A stretch of DNA of 36,262 nt, taken from NCBI RefSeq assembly GCF_035998295.1, contig NZ_DASYHS010000268.1:1-36262 (forward strand). Reading direction: 5' to 3'. Positions within the stretch are counted from its first letter, which is position 1. Each line of letters starts with the position of its first letter. Under the pieces are notes generated by a model, which searched no databases, was not told the origin of the DNA, and worked only from the letters and a program-made list of their open reading frames with translations. The translations under genes were made by a program, and so were the position numbers. This stretch comes from DASYHS01 sp035998295 (lineage in GTDB: Bacteria; Pseudomonadota; Alphaproteobacteria; Azospirillales; Azospirillaceae). This document shows positions 31,289 through 36,262 of this stretch, piece after piece.

Positions 31289-34200
31289 ATGACCGCCCAG
31301 CCGCGCCAGACGACCGCCGACCTCCGCGATGCCATCGCCGCCGCCTACCGGGTCGACGAGACCCGCGTGGTCGAGAGCGTGCTCCGGACCGCCACGCTGC
31401 CGCCGGAGGCGCGGCTGCGGATCGAGACCGAGGCGACGCGGCTCGTGGAGGGCGTCAGGAAGGCGCGGACCCGGTTCGGCGCGCTCGACGCGTTCCTGCA
31501 GGAGTACGGGCTGTCGACCAAGGAAGGCGTGGCCCTGATGTGCCTCGCCGAGGCGCTGCTGCGCATTCCCGACGCCGAGACCGCGAACAGCCTGATCCGC
31601 GACAAGATCGGCGGCGCCGAATGGGAGCGCCATGTCGGCAAGGGCGACAGCCTGTTCGTCAACGCCTCGACCTGGGCGCTGATGCTGACCGGGCGGGTCG
31701 TGCGCCTCGACGATGATTCGCTCAAGCAGCCCGCGACGCTGCTGGACCGGATGATTTCGCGCGCGGGCGAGCCGGTGATCCGCCAAGCCATGCTCCAGGC
31801 GATGCGGATCCTGGGGCGTCAGTTCGTGATGGGCCGGACGATCGAGGAGGCTCTGGAGCGCGCCCGCGAGAGCGAGCGGCTGGGCTACCGGTATTCGTAC
31901 GACATGCTGGGCGAAGCGGCCCGGACCATGAGGGACGCTGACCGCTACTTCGAAACCTATTCACGGGCGATCGAGGCGATCGGGCGGGCGCGGGCCGGCC
32001 GAGACGTCTTCACCGGACCCGGCATATCGGTGAAGCTGTCGGCGCTGCACCCCCGCTACGAGCTTGCGCAAGCCGACCGGGTGATGGCGGAGCTGCTGCC
32101 GCGGGTGAAGGAACTGGCGCTCGCCGCCAAGACCGCCGGCATCCACCTGACGATCGATGCCGAAGAAGCGGATCGCCTCGACATCTCGCTGGATCTCATC
32201 GAGGCCGTGTTCTCCGACCCGGCGCTCGACGGGTGGGAAGGGTTCGGCCTCGCGGTGCAGGCCTACCAGAAGCGCGCCGTCCCCGTCGTCGCCTGGCTCG
32301 AGGACCTGGCACAGCGCGTCGGGCGCAGGCTGATGGTCCGCCTGGTCAAGGGGGCGTACTGGGACACCGAGATCAAGCGTGGCCAGGAACGCGGCCTGGA
32401 GAACTATCCGGTCTTCACCCGCAAGGCCTCGACCGACGTTTCCTATCTTGCCTGCGCACGCCACCTGCTCGCGGCGCGCGACGCGTTCTACCCGATGTTC
32501 GCGACGCACAACGCCCATACCGTGGCGGCGATCCTGGAGATGTCGGGCGACCGGCGCGGCTTCGAGTTCCAGCGCCTGCACGGGATGGGCGAGCCGCTCT
32601 ACCACCAGATCGTCGGCCCGGAGATGCCGGTCCGCGTCTATGCGCCGGTCGGCAGCCACGAGGACCTCCTGGCCTATCTGGTCCGCCGCCTGCTGGAGAA
32701 CGGCGCCAACAGCAGCTTCGTCAACCGGATCCAGGATGACCAGGTGCCGATCGGCGACATCATTGCCGATCCCGTCGCCAGGGTCGCGGGCCTCGCCCAC
32801 AAACCCCATCCCAAGATCCCCCTGCCGTCCGGTCTCTACGGCGCCGAGCGCCCCAACAGCGTCGGCCTGGATCTCAGCGATCCGGTCGTCACCGGGCCGC
32901 TGATGGCGCAGATGGCCGCCGCATGGAACAGGAACTGGACCGCGGCCCCCCTGGTCGCCGGCCATGGGGTACAGGGCCCGGTGCGCGTGGTACGCGACCC
33001 GTCCGACCATCGCCGCGTCGTCGGCGAGGTGGTCGAGGCGACGGAGACCGACGTGGACCGGGCGCTCGCGGTCGGGGTCGCGGCGTTCCGCGAGTGGTCG
33101 CGGGTGCCGGCCGGGGACCGGGCTGCGTGCCTGGACCGGGCTGCGGACCTGATGGAGCGTCATCGCAGCGAACTGATGGCGCTGTGCGTGCGGGAGGGCG
33201 GAAAGACGATACCGGACGCCCTGTCCGAAGTTCGCGAGGCGGTGGACTTCTGCCGCTACTACGCCGTGCGTGCGCGCGCCAGCTTCGCCGAGCCGATGCG
33301 GCTGCCGGGACCGACCGGCGAGGAGAACTCGCTGCGCCTCGTCGGCCGCGGCGTCTTCGCCTGCATCAGCCCCTGGAACTTCCCGCTCGCAATCTTCACG
33401 GGCCAGGTCGTTGCCGCCCTCGTCGCCGGCAACGCCGTCGTCGCCAAGCCGGCCGAGCAGACGCCCCTGATCGCCGCTTATGCGGTCCGGCTGCTGCATC
33501 AGGCCGGCGTCCCGCCGGAAGCGCTTCAACTCCTTCCCGGCGACGGGAGCGTGGTCGGCGCCCGTCTCGTCTCCGACCGCAGGGTCGCCGGCGTCGCCTT
33601 CACGGGTTCGACCGAGACCGCGCACGCGATCAACCGCACGCTGGCGACACGCGGCGGGCCGATCGTCCCGTTCATCGCCGAGACCGGCGGCCAGAACGCG
33701 ATGATCGTCGACAACTCGGCCCTGCCCGAGCAGGTCGTGGACGACGTCGTCGCCAGCGCATTCCGGTCGACGGGCCAGCGCTGCTCGGCGCTGCGCGTCC
33801 TGTTCGTCCAGGACGGCATCGCGCCCAAGGTGATCGAGATGATCCGCGGCGCGGTCGCCGAGTTGCGCATCGGCAACCCGGGCGAGCTTGCGACCGATGT
33901 CGGTCCCGTGATCGACGCCCAGCAACTTGCCGGGCTCGAAGCCCATGTCCGCAAGATCTCGGGGCAGGGGCGGGTCCTCCATGCCGGTTCGGTCCCGGCG
34001 GACTGCGCACACGGCACCTTCATCGCCCCGCATGCGATCGAGATCGACGGGCTGGACCAGCTCGACCGGGAGGTCTTCGGGCCTATCCTCCACGTCATCC
34101 GGTGGAAGCGGACCGACTTCGAGCGCATCCTGGACTCGATCGAGGCCACCGGCTACGGGCTGACCCTCGGCATCCACACCCGGATCGACCGGACCGCTCA

Positions 34201-34423
34201 GCGCATCTACGAGCGCCTGCCGGTCGGCAACGCCTATGTGAACCGGAACATGATCGGCGCCGTCGTGGGGGTCCAGCCCTTCGGAGGGGAGGGACTGTCG
34301 GGGACCGGCCCCAAGGCCGGCGGGCCCCACTACCTGTACCGTTTCGCGGCCGAACGGAGCTTGACCGTCAATACCACGGCGGCTGGCGGCAACACGACGC
34401 TCGTGTCCCTGGGAGAGAGCTGA
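31289..34423 (+). CDS. putA: Bifunctional proline dehydrogenase / delta-1-pyrroline-5-carboxylate dehydrogenase
   Basis: This 1044-residue enzyme oxidises proline to glutamate in two steps. The FAD-dependent proline dehydrogenase half (about 80-470) shows GISVKLSALHPRYE, MVRLVKGAYWDTEIKR and FATHNAHT. The P5C dehydrogenase half (about 550-1000) shows CISPWNFPLAIFTGQV, FTGSTETA, AETGGQNAMIVD and catalytic Cys832 in STGQRCSALR. The N-terminal ribbon-helix-helix DNA-binding domain of trifunctional PutA is absent, and the length is that of short type-A PutA. So it should not be self-regulating, which agrees with the divergent Lrp gene. An alternative ATG at 31256 has no ribosome site. ATG 31289 has GGGAG about 12 bases upstream. 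Confidence 0.95.
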   Translation: MTAQPRQTTADLRDAIAAAYRVDETRVVESVLRTATLPPEARLRIETEATRLVEGVRKARTRFGALDAFLQEYGLSTKEGVALMCLAEALLRIPDAETANSLIRDKIGGAEWERHVGKGDSLFVNASTWALMLTGRVVRLDDDSLKQPATLLDRMISRAGEPVIRQAMLQAMRILGRQFVMGRTIEEALERARESERLGYRYSYDMLGEAARTMRDADRYFETYSRAIEAIGRARAGRDVFTGPGISVKLSALHPRYELAQADRVMAELLPRVKELALAAKTAGIHLTIDAEEADRLDISLDLIEAVFSDPALDGWEGFGLAVQAYQKRAVPVVAWLEDLAQRVGRRLMVRLVKGAYWDTEIKRGQERGLENYPVFTRKASTDVSYLACARHLLAARDAFYPMFATHNAHTVAAILEMSGDRRGFEFQRLHGMGEPLYHQIVGPEMPVRVYAPVGSHEDLLAYLVRRLLENGANSSFVNRIQDDQVPIGDIIADPVARVAGLAHKPHPKIPLPSGLYGAERPNSVGLDLSDPVVTGPLMAQMAAAWNRNWTAAPLVAGHGVQGPVRVVRDPSDHRRVVGEVVEATETDVDRALAVGVAAFREWSRVPAGDRAACLDRAADLMERHRSELMALCVREGGKTIPDALSEVREAVDFCRYYAVRARASFAEPMRLPGPTGEENSLRLVGRGVFACISPWNFPLAIFTGQVVAALVAGNAVVAKPAEQTPLIAAYAVRLLHQAGVPPEALQLLPGDGSVVGARLVSDRRVAGVAFTGSTETAHAINRTLATRGGPIVPFIAETGGQNAMIVDNSALPEQVVDDVVASAFRSTGQRCSALRVLFVQDGIAPKVIEMIRGAVAELRIGNPGELATDVGPVIDAQQLAGLEAHVRKISGQGRVLHAGSVPADCAHGTFIAPHAIEIDGLDQLDREVFGPILHVIRWKRTDFERILDSIEATGYGLTLGIHTRIDRTAQRIYERLPVGNAYVNRNMIGAVVGVQPFGGEGLSGTGPKAGGPHYLYRFAAERSLTVNTTAAGGNTTLVSLGES

Positions 34424-34432
34424 GGCGGCCGG

Positions 34433-34666
34433 TCAGGAGGTCCCGGGCTTCTTGCGCTGGAGCATTTCCAGCATCTTCTGCGGGACGGGTTCGGTCAGAA
34501 CCCTGTCGTAGAGGCGATGGAGCTCGCGGACCTGCTGCCGGTACTGCTGGAGCAAGGCGGCCGCCTCGGTGTCCGTCCTCAGGACGAGTTCCACCTCGCG
34601 CCGCTCATCCTCATCCAACGCGCCGTCCAGGTAGGCGTTGATATCGCTCATCGTAAGTCGCTTCAT
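34433..34666 (-). CDS. Small soluble anti-sigma-like protein
   Basis: This is a 77-residue helical, charged protein. Its stretch SDINAYLDGALDEDERREVE, followed by EAAALLQQYRQQVRELHRLY and VLTEPVP, matches the cytoplasmic N-terminal domain of alphaproteobacterial anti-sigma factors of the RsiW/ChrR-like ASD type. There is no His/Cys zinc motif and no membrane helix, so only the sigma-binding part is present. No ECF sigma factor gene is adjacent. It is convergent with putA (9-base gap). ATG 34651 is an alternative start that would remove five residues. Function as an anti-sigma factor is inferred. Confidence 0.6.
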   Translation of the reverse strand: MKRLTMSDINAYLDGALDEDERREVELVLRTDTEAAALLQQYRQQVRELHRLYDRVLTEPVPQKMLEMLQRKKPGTS

Positions 34667-35255
34667 CACTACTTACCCGGGCGCGTCGAGATCGGGTCTA
34701 CCCTGCGTCTCGAGCTGGGCGGTGGAAGTCCGAAAGGAGCAAAGGGATGGGTTGGCCGGCGCGACATACCCCTTCATATTCGACGTTTCGTTTCACGACC
34801 GCAACCCTGCCGCTCACGTCGATGAGCGGGGTATCGGCTACGGGCCACCGACCGTCGTGCAGGATGCTAACAATCCGCCGAATTCGTTGTTCCCGAGCTT
34901 TACTACCGGGATGATGGCGATGAGCCCTGCGCCGGGGCAAGTCGTCGGCCACCGGGAACAGCGAAGTTTCGAAGATTTCCCGCCCGGCGCCGATCAACAT
35001 CTCGCTATTGATACAAATGGTCCGGTTCAGGTGAGTATCGCCCAGAACTCCGCGTGACGAGAGGCGGGCGAGATCCAGTCCGTACCCCCTGGCCCAGGCC
35101 GGCTACGCTTTCCAGTACGTGGGAAGGGCGCGGGCAGCGGCATCTTCTGTGCTGGTTGCGAGCGTGTGAAAACGCTTTGTTAAGGAAAGGACGGTCAATT
35201 CTAGTGAAATGCACGGGTATCTCCCCGAACGGGGACATGGTGGTTGGAGGAAGCA
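34667..35255. other. Gene-poor region upstream of the sensor gene
   Basis: This stretch of 589 bases has mixed composition. Frames at 34638-35057 (plus) and 34698-35000 (minus, 100 codons) overlap each other and neither has a ribosome site or a clear family match. The minus frame has a faint PilZ-like look (LIDVSGRVAVV), too weak to call. An inverted repeat AGCGT-GTGAAA-ACGCT (35161-35176) and TTGCGA (35156-35161) may belong to a promoter for the sensor gene. Confidence 0.45.
35222..35235 (+). promoter_or_regulatory. Hairpin just upstream of the sensor ribosome site
   Basis: TCCCCG-AA-CGGGGA is a perfect inverted repeat that ends 10 bases before the GGAGG ribosome site (35246-35250). As RNA it would form a small hairpin at the edge of the ribosome footprint. 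It could also be a DNA operator. Confidence 0.35.
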
Positions 35256-36262
35256 GTGCGCCGAACCGAAACCAAGGGCAACAAGACCCCTAAGTCCGCG
35301 AGACGCATCGGCATCCGCGCCAAGCTGTTCGCGGCGGTCGGAGCGGTAGCGGCCATGACGGTCGCCGCAGGCGGCGTCGGCTTCCTTTCATACCGCTCGG
35401 TCGAGCTGAAACTGTCCACGATCACCGGCGAGAGCGTCCCCGCCATGTCCGCGGCCCGCCAGGTGGCGGAGGTCAGCGCGAGCATCGCGGCGGCGGCACC
35501 CGCCCTCGACGGGGCCGATTCCGAGCAGGACCGCGAAGTGGCGTGGGGCCAGCTCCAACAGCGTACGGCGATGCTCGGCACGCTGCTCGACGAGATCGAG
35601 AGCCGGCGCCCCGGCGACGAGACCGTCGGCGAGTTGCGCGCCCTGTCCGACAATCTCGCGGGCAATCTCGGCGCCCTGAACGAGCGTGCCCGGCAGCGGA
35701 TCGATCTGGAGCGGCGGCAGAACGCGACCGCCAACACGGTCTATTCCACGCACCGGCTGCTGGTCGAGGCGCTCGACCCGCTGATCTTGAAGGTGACGCA
35801 GGACCTGCATGCCAGCGGCAATCAGATCACCGAGCAGGTCGGCGCATCTGTCAGCAAGCTGGTGACCGAGGTCAGTGGCGACCTCGTCGCGGCGTTCGAG
35901 GTGCGGGCTCACGTAACTCCCCTGGTGATGACGATGGAGCGCGCAGCCGCCAGCCGTGACCGCGCCCAGATGGAAGCCGCTTTCGGCGAATTCGCCGGAG
36001 CGGCGGCCCGCACCAGCGGGCAGATGAACAGCTACTCCAACCAGGCGCTGACGGCGCGGGCGCGCCCGCTGCTGGACGAGCTGATCTCGCTCGGCGCCGG
36101 CGACGACAGCATCTTCAATCTCAAGATCCGCCAGCTGGACGCCGAAACCCCGGCGGATGAAGCGGCGCGGATCGGCGTGCTGTTGGCGGAGCGGTCCCAG
36201 CGTGCATCGGAACTGCTGTCCCAGCTCACGACCGCGCTCGACCCGATGATCAACACCGCGAA
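35256..36262 (+). CDS. Membrane sensor protein, N-terminal part (chemoreceptor or sensor kinase), cut by window edge
   Basis: The frame begins at GTG 35256, five bases after GGAGG, and runs 335 codons off the right edge. Residues 1-25 are basic (TPKSARRIGIRAKLFAAVGA). A membrane helix follows at about 26-46 (AVGAVAAMTVAAGGVGFL), and then about 290 residues of charged, alternating helices form a periplasmic helical-bundle sensor domain (SVPAMSAARQVAEVSASIAA and PLVMTMERAAASRDRAQMEA). No second membrane helix, HAMP, kinase or MCP signalling domain is reached. The N-terminal pattern fits methyl-accepting chemotaxis proteins and TorS-like hybrid kinases. The sequence in the window cannot decide between them. 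Confidence 0.75.
   Translation, partial: MRRTETKGNKTPKSARRIGIRAKLFAAVGAVAAMTVAAGGVGFLSYRSVELKLSTITGESVPAMSAARQVAEVSASIAAAAPALDGADSEQDREVAWGQLQQRTAMLGTLLDEIESRRPGDETVGELRALSDNLAGNLGALNERARQRIDLERRQNATANTVYSTHRLLVEALDPLILKVTQDLHASGNQITEQVGASVSKLVTEVSGDLVAAFEVRAHVTPLVMTMERAAASRDRAQMEAAFGEFAGAAARTSGQMNSYSNQALTARARPLLDELISLGAGDDSIFNLKIRQLDAETPADEAARIGVLLAERSQRASELLSQLTTALDPMINTA

Noticed and set aside
31961..34330. A 789-codon frame on the minus strand
   Set aside because: It is antisense to putA and has no recognisable domain.
34698..35000. Possible PilZ-like small protein on the minus strand
   Set aside because: The resemblance is limited to a few residues; the RxxxR and DxSxxG motifs are not properly formed.
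1..36262. CRISPR arrays, tRNA or rRNA genes, prophage, toxin-antitoxin or defence modules
   Set aside because: No regularly spaced repeats, cloverleaf signatures, phage structural genes or known defence domains were seen on either strand.

Overview
The window is GC-rich chromosomal DNA from an alphaproteobacterium, most likely of the Rhodospirillales/Azospirillales type. That placement is inferred from gene order and protein style: radA-cvpA-purF-SDR, mlaF/mlaE-alr-dnaB, rpsF-rpsR-DUF2232-rplI, fabD-fabG-acpP-fabF-mltG and a YfgM-like gene before bamB-der. No species is claimed.

Region 1 (about 1-6850) looks accessory. It opens with the 3' end of an IS1182-type transposase gene and an orphan terminator. 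Next comes a surface-polysaccharide and nucleotide-sugar cluster: a short outer-membrane polysaccharide export lipoprotein, RmlC/RfbC, an NAD-dependent sugar epimerase whose YxxxK motif has Asn in place of Lys, RmlA/RfbA, and a homoserine-dehydrogenase-like protein with a C-terminal SAF domain. A large hairpin follows this run, and then an AAA-type ATPase with a disordered N-terminus. RmlB and RmlD are not in the window, so the final dTDP sugar may not be rhamnose.

Region 2 (about 6900-10760) holds a small membrane-protein gene and three LuxR/NarL-type regulators without histidine kinases. They are separated by long, A+T-richer intergenic stretches full of palindromes and inverted repeats. 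The middle regulator has lost the receiver phospho-acceptor Asp and the conserved Lys.

Region 3 (about 10850-30680) is core genome. It carries yfgM-like/bamB/der (envelope assembly and ribosome biogenesis), then on the minus strand radA-cvpA-purF-SDR, a small ribbon-helix-helix gene, and mlaF-mlaE-alr-dnaB. The alr reading frame has no good start codon, and the ATG coupled to the dnaB stop is out of frame. A terminator and a structured dnaB leader precede rplI-DUF2232-rpsR-rpsF. Divergent from these is the fatty-acid operon fabD-fabG-acpP-fabF-mltG.

Region 4 (about 30680-36262) has proline catabolism (an Lrp-type regulator divergent from bifunctional putA), a tiny soluble anti-sigma-like protein with no sigma gene beside it, a 590-base gene-poor stretch, and the 5' part of a membrane sensor (chemoreceptor or sensor kinase) cut by the window edge.

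No tRNA, rRNA, CRISPR array, prophage or recognisable defence system was seen. The most unusual parts are the incomplete dTDP-sugar cluster with its ATPase, the kinase-less LuxR trio with structured leaders, and the alr start anomaly.
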